The notes: generated by a model from the sequence alone, not told the origin. 64,000 nucleotides of DNA from Mesodorylaimus sp. YZB2_4 (GCA_030248295.1 JASANH010000913.1:310001-374000), one strand, 5' to 3'; counted from the first letter of the stretch, positions 20,880 to 34,000 are shown. Numbers and translations: made by a program.

Positions 20880-23800
20880 CTAGGACAAGACATCGTCGTT
20901 ATCTTTGCTTTCTAGGAAAAACTTGGGTATGTCACAGCCAAAAGATGTACCATCGTCGCGTTGCATCGTATACGTTCCCCTGGAAAGGACAGTTCCACAC
21001 GTGAAGGTTACTCAGACCTACAGTACTACACTGTATTCGGACTGTATTCGTGTGTCTGCTGCGACAGTTCTGGAGGTTTTTCAAGTTTTCGTACTATTTT
21101 TTTGTGATACATTTTCAAAGCTATACATACAGGAGTAGAATGGGGAGCAACCCTGAAGACAGGCCTCGTGGCCCTCTCACGCCAGGTGCGCAGTTATGGG
21201 CGAGTGTTCGACCCGCGGGCCGGTAAATCATTTCGTGTAACATGTGTCCCTTGACCCTCGAGTGCGCAATATGCGTTTGATGATGTGGTAAAACATGAGC
21301 ATGGACATGGCAGTGAGTATGCAGCGATATGTAATATGTACCAGCGATTAGAGTATGATCTGTTTCCCGTGCACCACAGTCAGAAGCGCGCAAAATGCGT
21401 GCAGTTCAACTTGCTCCCAAAAAAAATCGATTCTCGCATTTATAAACGGGGCAGAGACCTGAGCAACATAAATATGCCGGCCTTGCTTTCAGTGGAGACT
21501 ACATATCGCACAATACTCTCCTTCTGCAACAGTAAATAACGCTTACAATTAGACAGCATTCTGTTGTCATATCAGCAAATGGCGTACATGGAACGGACAC
21601 AGACGGAGCGTGATTGCAGAACATCGAGGGGACGCCTATGGCACTGGTCAAGGGCAATGAGCCAGATAAAAAACCAGGGCATTTTTAAACCCTCGAATTG
21701 TGAGAAGGCTCGCTCATATTTCAGTGTGCGTCTGGCATGTGTCATGGCCTGCGCCTGAATGGCGACCAGTCATGATGGGGCGCGCCAAAGGAGTTACCTG
21801 ACTAGTAACAGCTCTTAGCGCCCCATCAAGCCTTTATACAGCTGCAAATCTGTCCCCTACGCGCCACTGTCATTACACAACGGCCTGTGTCCGCGTCTGT
21901 TTAATGTATGCAAGACACGCCATGCTGTAGTCCTTTCACTGAGTTCTTGTATGTATATAACGTATTTCAAGTATCTTTTGCTATATACTTAAAAGTATGC
22001 GATGAAGCAATGTCAGCAACTTCTTACAGCATATATCCTCGGGCTGATGGTAGCTCGACATAGCTGCTATATTGGAAAGCTCGTTTAGAAATGGAGAGAC
22101 GAGGCTGCTAAAAAGGGAAACAGACTAGACATAGACGGTGTGGTAGAATGGAGGAACTTACCACACCTACGACACCGACGCCCTCATGTGGATCGCTGCG
22201 ACCATATTCATCAACAATTTCCCACCTTCGATTTTTCAAAGTGACATTATCTTGGCCAAAGTTTTCTAGCCGAATACTGTACCGCCACTACAGTAGAATA
22301 GAAAACTAATGTTATTATTACGTCGCCTCATTATTTGTTTCCTGTCGTTTCACCAGCTGTGTCAGCGATTCTGAACCTGGTTTGCTTCGTTATCTCATTT
22401 TTAAGCTCAGCCATTTCAGAAATCCAAAACTCAAATTCGCGCGATTAACAGCTTATAACATCCCGACGCGGGCTGCGGTACTGCGCGCGTTGGTGCGCAA
22501 AGTACTACGTCGCAGCGTTGCCAGACAGACGAAGTGGAATTCCACTACTTTGGTGGATTTGGGGTGTCCGTCCGTAGTGGCCACTGTGGTAGTTTTCCAT
22601 GTGTAATGGTCACGCAGTGAATTGTAGTTGTAGCTGTTTCTAGCGTTCGACCGGGGGTGATTTTTTCGGGGACGGGGGCGGGGTTAGTCTTCCCCCGTTC
22701 GGGGTCAGGGTCGGGTATGAGGAAAAGCTTTCAGAGTGTCAAAGTCTGCTTGTATGTTAATTTCTTGACATGTCCTAAAAACTTCATGCAGTTTACCCTG
22801 CATTTTTTACCTGAACCTTCACACATAACCGTAAATCTATTGCAGATTAGCAGAGACAAGAACATTATCAGTGAAAGCCTGGCCAAGCTATTGCATGTCG
22901 ATCTCACCTTGCGCCTTAGAATTATCAATGACCTCAAGGTTTTCATAATAAATTTTGCACCCTGAAAATTTTTTGTCAACTTTGTCAAAATAGGACCACT
23001 TCGGACATTTTTCTATTGTAGAGGAAAGTAAAAAAATCTGCAGATAGCTAGCTAGCTAGCCCCAACTACCAGCACTGACCTGATCTCACAGACCAATATG
23101 TGCGCATTGCACAAGGCCTCGTCACACCACACCACACAGAAAGCAGTATTTTTTATAAGTAACCATCCTACAACACAGCACAAAATTCTGACGCAATGTT
23201 TAGTGGGTCTTTTTGACTGTGAAAGGCGGGAAAGTTTTCGGGGGTGAATCCCCGCCACATCTTTTTCGGGGGCGGGGACGGGGATGGCCATCATCGCGGG
23301 GACGGGGATCGGGGTCGGACACTAGTTGTTTCGGTCTCAATTCGGATCACCCATAAATTTGGGGGTTTTAGTCGATCTTACGAAAATAGATAAGTTTTAG
23401 TTTTTTTAAAAGCCAAGATTGAAACAACACCGTTTCTGTCTTCTTTTTTGACCAAAACCGATTTTAACATTGCTTTGAAAAAATGAAACTCTCTTCTACG
23501 CCTCCACCTTTTCTGTGCAAAAATGAAAATTACGTTGCCAGGACCGACCATTCGTATATAGAAATTTTTTTGCCGTAAACAAGCATGCTCTCTTGCTACG
23601 CCAGCCGAAAAGCCTCGTCAAAAACAGTAAGGCATCATATTAGATGGGCAATCGAGGTGTCCTGGTTTAGTAACCGTTCCAGCTTGGGGCATTTTACCCT
23701 ACTTTTTACCCTATTTATAGCGCACTAGATATAGATGATGATGCTTTATGTAAGATGTGATAAGGGACTGACTTAGGACAACACCCTTTTCCTAACTTAG

Positions 23801-25560
23801 GAAAGTGGTGTCGAGTGTGCACAGTGGAGACAGTGGATGATTAGAACGCGCAGACACACATGTCATGAAACCTACAGCTGAGCACTCAGAGCTGCTCAGA
23901 GTTGCTCGTTTAGTGACAAGAGCAGCTCCTCCTTGGTGGGGCGCTGCTCGAATCTGCTCATTTAATGGCAGGAGTAGTAGTAAAACCGCCTAAAAAAAAG
24001 GATATGCCCTGACTGGATTTGTAGGAAAATGGCATAGCGTATGCTCTCACATTTGCCGCTCACCTGATAAAATGGAAAGGTTCCCACAAAGGAGGAGCTA
24101 CTCCTGCTACAAAATGAGCAGCTCCTCACAAAGCAGGAACTACTCATTTAACAAAATGAGCAGCTCCGAGCAGCTCCACACAAAGGAGAAAAACTTTCCC
24201 TTAAAACATCATATTCGCATTAGCAAAAAATTCATGGAATGAAACTGGGAAAGGTAGTGAATGTGGTTTGATACGCCTTCGGAGCAGGCCAGTCCAGGCT
24301 GACGAAAGGTGATCAAGAAAGATCCTGCCTGGCTACTGGCTGGTCACATGTACTCGCGGTTTTAGGGTTGACAAGTAGACCATGACAACTAGCTGCATTT
24401 ATGTCACCAGCCATGCCAAATGCTACCGAAAATGAAAATGAAAATGTTGCATTATCGCTCTGTTGCGATGAAAATTTTTAGTGGCTGTTGTGCAGGATTT
24501 TGGAAAGATTGTAGTGGCTGGTAGTGGATTTCAGGTGTCCTAGCAGTGGAATTCATTTTTCGCATCTGGCAACGCTGCTGCGTCGCCTACCTACCATGAA
24601 AGTTTTCTCATCTTTATCCGAATTCGTATAACTGCCCAAATAATATGGTACTGCCGTCACTCGAATGTTGTGCGTCGTCTGCCTGTACACTGTGCTGAAC
24701 TCTAAATACGGCATGCAATGAGAACGCCATGAACGCAAAGCTGGCAATTCAGCCGCACGCCAAACTGAAACAAAAAGCAAGGATTTTCGAATTAGAATTA
24801 ATGGAAAACCAAACAAAAAAGCACTATATCCGAAAATCTGAAAGTTGAAACCTTCATTACCTTTTCCAAAATATGGACTAAAGCAAACGTTGAACGAATC
24901 GTGCCTGAGACAACATGATTCGGTCGACAAATAAGGCAGTACATCGTCGTGCGAAACGTGAGCAAAACCTGGAACATAGATTTTTTAAATGATCAAACTT
25001 TTGAAGCCAAAAAAACAGAAATCAGGAACATACCGATTAAAGTGGACAAATACATTTTTCCAGAATTACGATCTTTATGAAAAATTGTAACATCGTCTTT
25101 GAGGATTCGCTGAAAGAGGAACAGTTAGGATATAAAACTGGAAAGCAGCTCCTCATTCGCTTACAATATGCGGATAATCCCGTTGATCAACCAATACTTG
25201 ATAATTTGGTTTTACCACATCGTCATTTGTCGATGACGACGGCATCGTCGATTCAGATTTTCGTTCTCGTTTTCGACCAGGTACCACATCGAAATCGACC
25301 AGTTTAGCAGCCCATGGAAAAAGTATAACACCGCGATAACCGAAAATTTTGTGCACAAAAAACTGAAACATTTGCACTAACCGATTCTTAGATCAAGGAA
25401 CAATCAAAACCTATGAGCTCACCTGTCCAGGATCATACTCTTCTAATTTGCAGTTTTCAAAGCGTCCGATCTCCACCAGCCTGAAAAACCGCGCCTCGTT
25501 TGTCTTGTGCGAATGTTTTTTCTGAAAATCTTACCGAGCTGCAATAGTTCGACGACTCAT
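20880..25560 (-). CDS. POLDIP2: POLDIP2-like protein, copy B
   Basis: Nine exons with GT-AG borders: 25560-25535, 25480-25423, 25362-25165, 25109-25034, 24968-24861, 24764-24595, 22287-22162, 22104-22028, 20979-20880. They give 312 aa. The same blocks as in copy A are present: LVEIGRFENCKLEEYDPGQ, FGYRGVILFPWAAKLVDFDV, YQVLVDQRDYPHI, SHDDVLPYLSTES, TTHNIRVTAVPYYLG, WRYSIRLENFGQD, AFQYSSYVELPSARGYM and MQRDDGTSFGCDIP. It differs from A in three ways. Exon 1 is only MSRRTIAAR, preceded in frame by a stop, so there is no obvious presequence. A's exons 3 and 4 are one exon here. The ApaG core WEIVDEYGRSDPHEGVGVVG has lost the usual RGxGVVG arginine. The 2.3-kb intron 6 carries a hAT-like element. 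Most likely an old tandem duplicate with a changed location or role. Confidence 0.92.
21150..21310. repeat. SINE-like repeat copy
   Basis: Related to 11351-11520 and, at its tail, to 14700-14780 and 59500-59620. The shared parts are GGGCGAGTGTTCGACC, TGTCCCTTGACCCTCGAGTG and GATGTGGTAAAACATGAGC. It lies in intron 8 of POLDIP2-B. The GTTCGAC motif is compatible with an RNA polymerase III B box, but I could not build a tRNA-like fold with confidence. Confidence 0.45.
22641..23324. mobile_element. Non-autonomous hAT-like element, CGGGG words, in POLDIP2-B intron 6
   Basis: Left end TAGCGTTCGACCGGGGG and right end (reverse complement) TAGTGTCCGACCCCGATCC are imperfect inverted repeats. Flanking 8-mers GCTGTTTC (22633-22640) and GTTGTTTC (23325-23332) match at 7 of 8, as expected for an 8-bp hAT target duplication. 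Both subterminal parts are dense in CGGGGACGGGG-like words. No transposase frame is inside. Confidence 0.72.
23870..24200. repeat. GAGCAGCTCC-word repeat
   Basis: Many copies of GAGCAGCTCC or its relatives in both orientations (for example GAGCTGCTCAGAGTTGCTC at the left and GAGCAGCTCCGAGCAGCTCC at the right). The layout resembles the subterminal regions of the hAT-like elements nearby, but I could not find a clean target duplication. Confidence 0.5.
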
Positions 25561-26558
25561 TGTTAAAATACGGGCCTATCTCAGCACCGACTAACAAGGA
25601 ATCCGAAGTTTCTAGGTGCGCAACTGTGCAGCGCTATAAATTATTTGCTGGTGCTGCGTTATAGCGATATTCATTATTTATCCTCAAGGACATGCATGCT
25701 TTCGAGAGAGCTAGTTTGAATCTTTGAATCTTTTCAATTCAAAAACATTTTTTTTAAGGAAAGAAGGCGAGAAGCGCGAAATCTACGCGTTCAAAGAAAA
25801 CCGTGATGCGCACTGTCGCGCTTGCTAGAAAAGCCTTATGATTTTCAGGTTACCCGTCTTTTTATCTGTCGAACTGCGAACTACGAACTCATTTTTTCTT
25901 TTACAAAAGCAGATTTGAGCGAAAATAACGCGAAATTCAATTACAGTAAGGCGAGTCTTAAAAAAGGCCACCAAAATGCCTGTGAAAAATCTTCCTTGGC
26001 ATTTTGACACAGTAACTCATTAACGATAAGATTAGTGTGTTTGGTTTGAAGAGTATAAAATGGCGGTGTTTACGCTTCCTGTAATTAAAAATTGGAATTT
26101 CTTTTCCTGGTTGCGCCATAATTTCACCCGGAGTTTTAAAGCCCCAGTAACTGATTTTAGGTTTGATCACAAGCCTGCGGCCTATCATACATCCTGTAGG
26201 TCTACAGCAAGTCCAAACCAAGGGTCGACCGTACCTACCGTTTTTTTTTGACCGTACCCGTACCAGGGGCCTTGTACAGCCTACCGTACTGCACTAATAA
26301 AAACTCCATCTCTGCAGCCAAAAAAATTAAAAAAACTTTTTAAAAGATTTTTTTAATATTTTAAGTAAAAACTTTCTAACTCTGGCGTGCATCTCACAAA
26401 TTGTCATGTCCGTTATATTCATCTGCCTCTCAGCTGGGAACGGTTTGATTATCGTCGGGTTTCAAGATAATGTAACCAAGCAATGAAATATGGAAGTATT
26501 GGTTTGAGATACCAACCTTGGCTTCATAGTGGCCTCCACCCCTTTGATATGCAGATTA

Positions 26559-28151
26559 GGGGCCATCCATAAAGGTCGACCGCAGCCTAAGGGGGGGGAG
26601 GGGGGGGAAGGGGTTGGCAAAAAGGGGTCAGCCGCGGTCGGGGGAGGGGGAGGGGTGGCGGCCAATGGTCGACCGCAGCAAATTTTTAGACTTTTGATGA
26701 CAAAAGAACACCTTTTATCTTCACCAGTAGTGCGAGTTCAAACCTTCAAAACTTTTTGTCTTTTCTTCTCCTTGGTCGTTCATTCTCGATAATGCAATTT
26801 CGGCTTCATCAGGACTCTTATTCCCAAGTGGAATGGCATCTGATCCGAAAGGGAAAAGTTGGGAGGCGATGACCAAGCTGATTTAGGCGTTGATCCGCCT
26901 TTCTGGCCGGCAACCCTGACTGGGAGGCCAAGGTTCTATTCCGACGGAGGACGGCAGTTTAGTAGCTTGTCGTTGGCTGGACACCTGGCTCTGGGCGACA
27001 CCACGTTACTGTCAAACGGCGGGCGCCCACCCAAGGGGCAGAGAATTGGGAAACTGTCTGCAAACACCAATCGAGATGGTCCCTAAGCTAACGATAAGCC
27101 CAAGCCCCTTCTCACCCAGCATGCCCTCGTGTTGAGGTGCTCCCAGCGAAGACACAGGAATCTGCCATGAGAGCTGGTCACCTCTAGGGATAGGTCGGTA
27201 TAACCTTTTTCCGGGATCGAGATCAGGGCAAGCCCGATCGGGATCGGGATTTTTTGTTTGAGGTCGAACAGTTTGCACGCACGAAGGAGATGAGTCTATT
27301 TTCCAGACTAAAGCTCACTTTAGTCATCCAGGTTATTTATCAGGTCGAGTTTCAGTTATTATAAATGAGCTGGAATTGACGGGTACCGTATTTCCTCGAA
27401 ATTCTCCCCGCGGGAGAATTTTTTCAAATGGGTCCCAGACGGGGGAGAATAACAGAGGGGGCGGATTTCCAGAGGGGGGAGAATAAAGTTCAATCGGGGT
27501 CTAGACAGGTGAGAATAACCAGAGGGGGGGGGGGGGGAGGATTTCGAGGAAATACGGTACATTCGCAGTTTCGATACGCGACCAGCAAGGTCAACCTAGT
27601 TAGGTTAAGTAAAATTAGTGTTGCTATCATTATCGATTTGAGCCGATGTTTTGGTTGCCTCTTCATCGCTACTGCTTCATGGCAGATATGATGGATCAGA
27701 GAGTGCTTGCCATGCTTATGCATATCATAATTATTTGCAGAATCCCGATGCCTCAATGTCAGGATCAGGATTGGGATCCCAACCTATCCCTCACAGCCGC
27801 GCTTAATATGATTGGGAGTCCCGTAGAGAACTGAGCCGGCGCGGCCCAACCCGCAAAACTTTTAAAAAATATGGGGAAAAGTTTGTGGAGGCTTTTACAA
27901 AATAGAAATCCGCTCCATAAATCAAAAACGATTTGTTTTCGAAGGAGATGGCATCTTGTCGAGCTCGAGAAAGCATAAGACGAAACATTTCACAAAACTG
28001 CGTTTGGTTGTGGGAGGGGGTCTGGCTGAAGTGGTCGACCATTTTTGCGGGGGGTTCGCGGTAAGTGGTCGGCATGCGGTCAGGGGGGAGGGGGGGGGGG
28101 GGGGGGTAAAAAAATCGAGATTTTGTGCGGTCGACCTTTATGGATGGCCCC
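26559..28151. mobile_element. PIF/Harbinger-like terminal-inverted-repeat element (non-autonomous)
   Basis: Left end GGGGCCATCCATAAAGGTCG and right end (reverse complement) with the same 20 bases form a perfect terminal repeat that continues into ACCGC. TTA precedes the left end (26556-26558) and follows the right end (28152-28154). A 3-bp TTA/TAA duplication is typical of PIF/Harbinger elements. Both subterminal regions hold G-runs and GGTCGACC words. The 1.6-kb interior has no transposase and itself contains other repeats, including the element at 27384-27560. Confidence 0.7.
27384..27560. mobile_element. Small MITE with TACCGTATTTCCTCG ends
   Basis: Ends TACCGTATTTCCTCGAAAT (left) and its inverted copy ATTTCGAGGAAATACGGTA (right) bound about 177 bases. 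The interior carries four or so degenerate copies of GGGGGAGAATAA. Elements with very similar ends are, to my knowledge, common in many animal genomes. It is nested in the 26559-28151 element. Confidence 0.72.
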
Positions 28152-28261
28152 TTACCAGAAATCGTTTTGCTCCATCATGCTACTGTGCCTATATGCTCTA
28201 GATATGAACTCATAATCCACAACTACAATGGTATGAGACCGTGTTATAAATCTGTGCCGCG

Positions 28262-29514
28262 TAGCGTTGTTACAGTTAACTGAAACTGAATCTTTTTAAT
28301 TCAGTCAACTGTAACTGAAACTGAATCTCCTCGCCAAAACTGAATTTAACTGTAACTGAATCTTTTTAGAATCAGTTAAATTCAGTTTTCGACTTACTAG
28401 GCTTCTGAAAATTGGTGATCTGTTTGCGGATGTTCGTGCAGATCTCAAAGAGAAACGAATTGCTGGTTCGAATCATCTTAATCGCGAGTTGAAGGTGTAT
28501 TCTGGTATTCTTGAAACGCTAGTTATCTTTAAAAAATCGATCCATTCGAATTTTGGTCAAAATGTAGAGATAAGTTGCAAAATCTTCACGAATATTGTAG
28601 TGCTTCATCATTTCCTGCAGGCTAGCGCCGAGTGAAAGAGTTATAAGCTAGGCGAGGTCCATGTTGAAAAGCAGTCGGTACAGTATCATAAAATAAAAGT
28701 ATAAAAAGGGTTTCTTAAGTTTCAATCATTTTATTACAAACATTTTAAAGTTACATCTTCTTGATCTTAGAAAGCTTTGCCAACCAGTCAGTTGAACTTG
28801 ACATGCTTACTTCACGTTATCGTCAGCAGCAGTCAGCTCCTAAAATCTTGCGGGTTTCTTAAATTCGTGTGTTGCGAGGCGACAGAAAGTTGACAAACAC
28901 TCGCAGGGCTCTTCTGAACCCGCTGTTATGGGCCTTGGTTCCGTCCTCCAGGCTTCTGGTTCTGAATTTTTTTGCACAGAAGACCCGACGAAGCGAGAAT
29001 GTTTCAAAAAATTTGCAGGACATCGGCCGCTGACCTCTGCTGAGTAGTTGGCCTGACGAGCTAAATATTTTGCGCAGAGCTTTCTTTTGGACCAAAAGAA
29101 AATTACAATCATGACCTATGGCATTAGAATTAGAACGGTAACAAGGTTCAGGTACCTGGTCTGTCTGCGGATTTGTTAATGGGTGGACTGTTGAGACATG
29201 GTCGTGCATCGCTGTGCTCGTAAAGGACCCTCTGGTGTTGACTTTGGTCTTTACTGCGCCTTGTGAGCTGTTTAAAGTCTTAAATGCGGAAGAGTAGTTA
29301 TTTGAATACAGAAAAGTGGAGATTGTTCTCGTCAAGTGATCACATCTAAATTGCAAAATGCTTTTCAAGGAAAAACTGAATCATTCAGTTAAATTCAGTT
29401 AACTGAATCTTTTAAGATCCAGTTAAGTGTAACTGAAACTGAATCTATTCGGAGATCCAGTCAACTTAACTGAAACTGAAACTGAATCTTTTTTCCAAAA
29501 CTGTATCAACGCTA
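28262..29514. mobile_element. Complete non-autonomous hAT-like element (AACTGAA words)
   Basis: The element begins TAGCGTTGTTACAGTT and ends AACTGTATCAACGCTA, an imperfect terminal inverted repeat. It is flanked on both sides by the identical octamer GTGCCGCG (28254-28261 and 29515-29522), a perfect 8-bp target duplication. TAGCG fits the hAT terminus pattern. Both subterminal regions (about 28270-28390 and 29380-29510) are built of AACTGAA/ACTGAATC words. The interior has a 169-aa minus-strand frame (28859-29368) that I do not recognise as a transposase. A truncated relative lies at 8299-8790. Confidence 0.85.
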
Positions 29515-29522
29515 GTGCCGCG

Positions 29523-31068
29523 ACGCTCGGTGATCCGCTCATACTGGAGATCCAGAAGCCTTAAGTTTCGATGTCGCACGAAGAAGCCAGCAAAATTTTT
29601 GAATTAAGATGGATGAGAGAAGATTGTAGAAAACATCTGTTGAAATAATCAACATATAGCTTCCCCAACCAGCGCTTCGAAAAATTGAAGGCGAGGGATT
29701 TTGTTGTCATGCAAGAAACTGTAGCATGGCACGCGCCTCAAATTCAGAACCAGCGACTCTAAGAATGACCACTAAGAATGACCACATTCAAGAAAGCAGT
29801 ATTTCAGCAGCACTTGGTAGAATTCATAGGATCACAGCCCCAAAGTCATCGTACTAGCATCAGGATTATGAGAATAGATGCTCTGCGAGTAAATGCTTGA
29901 AATTTTGGTCACTTTTTTAGAGTCGGTGATTTCACAATAGTTTGGGATTGTAAACAAACAGCTGGTAGATTCATGCTCTCTTCATAAATTGACCGCTTTT
30001 AAGCGAAGGAATGTACCCGACGCTTACATTACACACAAAATATTATACTGTAGAACTCGGTATGGCCGTACCGGCCTATTTTCAGTGCTGTTCACGTACC
30101 CTACCGTACCACCCCCCCCCCCCGTACGGTGGCGAGGTCGACCCCTGGTCCAACCAGGCTTCTCGTTAGTGAAAGAAAGCTCTTTTATTTTTGAATTCCC
30201 GCCTAATTTGTACCACGCGGGCTGTACCTTTCTTTTAAGTGCGCGCACATCAGGCGCTTGGGATACTGTAGCCGTCTTCTCTTAAGTTCGGCCCATCGCA
30301 TCGCATTCGGGCTCTTTTCTGTCTGCAAGACTAGACGTATTGGTACCGCATCGGTGATGGTGCTAAAATTTTTTTCTCGAAGATTTAAGCTCAATTCGAC
30401 TATCCGCTTTTTAAAGCTTTCAAAAATTGCACAGGTAATTTTTATCTCATGGCTTAGTTATCCTACTGGCTTACCTATGTACCTACGTAGATAGAAATTC
30501 CTTTTGCATATGTGTAGCCCTTTGCTTCGTTGCTTCGTCAATCCAATTCCGCAAAGCCTCCCCCTGATCCTATCTTAGCTCATTTTATTTACTTTTTCTT
30601 TACTTTTAGTCTTCCGATTTCGTCATTTACCTGATCCGTCTCTGACTTGCTCACCAGGCTATCCTTGTTGGTCAATCAGACAAAGCACTACACTAGCCAG
30701 ACCTCTCACGTTTATGAAATGATCGGCATTTTGTGCGACTATGCTAATAAACATAGCGCACATGTGTGACTTGGAAATTGAGCTCTGAATAGGTGGCGAT
30801 TTCGGCCTCGGCTCTTTTGCGTTCATTCGCTCAAGTTTTTATTCGGTCATTACCGCCCAACATTGCTTCTCTTGTTTCGGAAAGCCAACACTGTTTATTC
30901 AACTGGTTTTATTAGTTCTAAAACAGACGCCCATTCGATTCGTTTTTCAGTTTACCGTTTTATTATTCTGACCTAGTGTTGAAAATGGAGCTTCATCAGT
31001 TAAGCTCACAAAAGTGATCGAAATCCTGAATTCTATCATCGATAAATTTCTTATTTGATCAATCATAC
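29523..31068. other. No gene recognised; TACGG-family repeat
   Basis: About 29985-30152 is an inverted relative of the TACGG-word element at 8.8 kb, ending GGTCGACCCCTGG. The rest, including the region just before the first FARP exon, shows no feature I can support; a promoter for the plus-strand FARP gene is expected here but was not recognised. Confidence 0.45.
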
Positions 31069-34000
31069 ATGGCCGCCCCTGCGACAGGTTTAGTTAGCGC
31101 TTGTGGTGGTTCAATGAAATTAACAGTGCCAGCCGCCTCGGTCATACCTCAAGGTGTGGGCGCCCCACCTCCACCAGGATTAGATCCGAGAAAGGGCAAA
31201 TTGATGTGCATCAAAGTGCGAATGCTGGACGACACGGTCGGAGTTTTTCATTTGGGGGTAAGTATCGATCGACCTGTGCAAGATTAATTAGATTGTATAG
31301 TTTCCTCGGGACTGATCAAGTTGGAATTTGTTTTTTTTCAAGTTTTTACCTTAAGTTCAAGTTTTCAAGCTTTAGCAAACTTTTTTTACGTAGGTTATTC
31401 TGTGACGTTTTTCTGGCTTCTCCATGACGCTTTTGTGCTTCCGTTTTGCGCAATAACGCATGAGCGAGCTTTTAAAAATGGAAAAAGGCGATCAGAGTTT
31501 GCGTCAATTTGATCAAAAGAGCCTATTTGGTTTATTGAATAAGGTTTTTTCCTTTTATCTTTTCATTCCATCGAAATACGAGCCTAGGTCGAGTTTGAGA
31601 TTCTAGACGAACGCAGAGCTAATTGCTTCGGAGTTTATTAAAGCATCGTTCGTTTCTCGTCAGCATGCTATGCAGGCAATTGGGAAGAGAGAAAACAAAG
31701 AAGAATGAAAGGTTTGGTATTAGCGAGTAGAAAAATCCTCAAACAATTTGTTGGGAGTTTGATGACGCGATTTCGTTGTTTCTCTTCTCACAAGAACGTT
31801 AGTAAACTAAATGGCGGCGGCGGCTGTTCTTGTTACATTTCTTCTAGCTTATTTTGAAGCTAGGTTCAAGTTGGATGGTCATGTATAAATGGCCCCTTTG
31901 CGTTTTCGAACTAATGCGATTTCTTATCCAACGAAAAGGAGGAGGCCAGAGGGACGGAATAGCGACAGCGGTAGACCGCCTGGAGTGAACAGAGGCGGTG
32001 CCTTTTTCTTCTTTTCCCTTTGCCCTAGACCGACAGCTGCCCTCATTTTGCAATGGTTGCTAGTGTTGTCTGCCTGGCGAGGCTCGCTCTATGTGCTTGG
32101 ACAGAATGAGACGGTGGCGTGGTGGCGGCAGGACGTTTGCTAAATGAAAAGCTTTGCACATGTAATGCTATTGGTCGTATAGATTTGAGGGCTGAAGGCG
32201 AGAAGCAAGGGACGAGGAGGCAGACGAGCTGATGGTGAAGAGAAGCGCCAATAGTACATAAACCATTTCCATGTCCAATTCCTCAATTCCATCGCTCGCT
32301 TGATCATATCTCGCCCGCCCGACCTCCCCGGCTATCCACTAGCCATATTGCCCAATAGTACACGAACCCTGGAGCAAACGGAAAGCAGACACGCGTCAGG
32401 CAGGCGAGCAATGGACGATGTTATGTTGGTGCCTGTTGGCACCAGAGGAAATTGGCCATACGATACTAATCGTTTACTTGTTGGAACAAGGCGAGGGAAT
32501 GAGTAGGCGAGAAAAAAGTACTACTTTCAGGTTGCTTGGCTGGTTAATAAATGTAGGAAACCCTTTTGGAAAAACTTACCTTCTTTCTCCATGATGACCT
32601 TGAATTTTTATGACATTCTGATGGAAACTGGTTTTTTGCGAGTTTTTACCACCTGAAATTTCTCGTTGGTAAATGTCCCAGTTTTATTTTTCAATGGGCT
32701 TTGAAAAAAAGTTTGAGAATTGTCCAAAAACTACTTTCTCAATTTGTCATTGATTTTAATGGTTGGCAGAAGTTTGAAATGCGAAATGATCCTAACGATT
32801 TAAGTTTTGCTGCAGATTAGGTTAGTTTTCAGTCGGCTGCCCATTTTTGGCCTTGCCTGGTTGGATTTTTATGAGGTTTTTTATGCGAGTGGGTTTTAGG
32901 AGTAAAGGATTGTTTGGTTGGGTATATTTATCACAGGCAATCAATCCAATCATGCATCATTGAATGCGCTATTACGCAGGGGGAATAGGAGAATGGCATG
33001 TTGGTCGGGTTGGAAAAGGCGACTATGATCCGGTCATTCATTGCACTAGACGCGACTAAAATCGAGCCGGTTTCGAGCGTGGGAAATGGAAAAGGAAGAT
33101 TTTTGGAAAACATAGAATTGGACGTAGTTGTGGTGTGGTGATTGATTTTCAATTTTGCTGGCATTTTCATGGCCATTCATAGAGGAGGATGGAGTGGTGG
33201 GGTTATAGTTAGGTATGGAAGCGTTTAATCATTGGAGACATATTGGTGGCTGGATAGAAATCGAAATGGAAATGCATCATTGCCAGTCCATGTAGAATTC
33301 GAAAACATTGAGGGAGTGGAGTCCATATGGAGAGAATGGCACTGCTATGGAACTTACTTTTACTCAGGCTGTGTTTCACCTATCGTGGCTGAAAGTGCAA
33401 CAGTGCCTGAGGGTAAAAGTAGGTTTCAGAGGGAGTGGCCGTAGATTGCAGTTTGTTGATGCTGGTCAATGTGTCGGCGCAAATATGCTATTATGTGGCG
33501 GGATTCGGAAAAGTGAGCAAAAAAAAGCATAAAACATAAAAACTAGACACACACCATTTTGGAGCCACTGCGAAATGCAACACATCACCAGTGGTTGGGA
33601 TGGGTCTGACTGAAAACTCAGAGGAATAGTGCGCAATTAAGTGGCATTCGATAAAACCATAAACCGTGATTTGGTGAGGAACGAGTGAAGTAAGCGAATG
33701 CTTCGCCCTCTCTACAGACAAACAGCTGTTGGTCCGTGAAAGGAGTGAGTCTGTTTTGGAAGCCGTATATGGGCAATTGGAAACGGCGCTATTGGCTAGC
33801 AACAAAGCTCGCGGCCTGGCTCGGGAGAGCGCGGTAGTCCATAAATATTCGTGTATGGACGAATGCTCTGTGGAAAAGTGTAGCTATGCACACTGGAGGA
33901 GCAGTAATGTCAAGTATGTGACTTGACTGGAAGGTGCTTATACGGCCCCTTTGCTTTGCGAGGGAAACAGTGAGGAGGCTGTGTTTAATTTCGTGTGGGT

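Noticed and set aside
28859-29368. A 169-aa frame inside the 28.3-kb element, considered as transposase
   Set aside because: No DDE, BED or dimerisation motif; kept only as part of the element.
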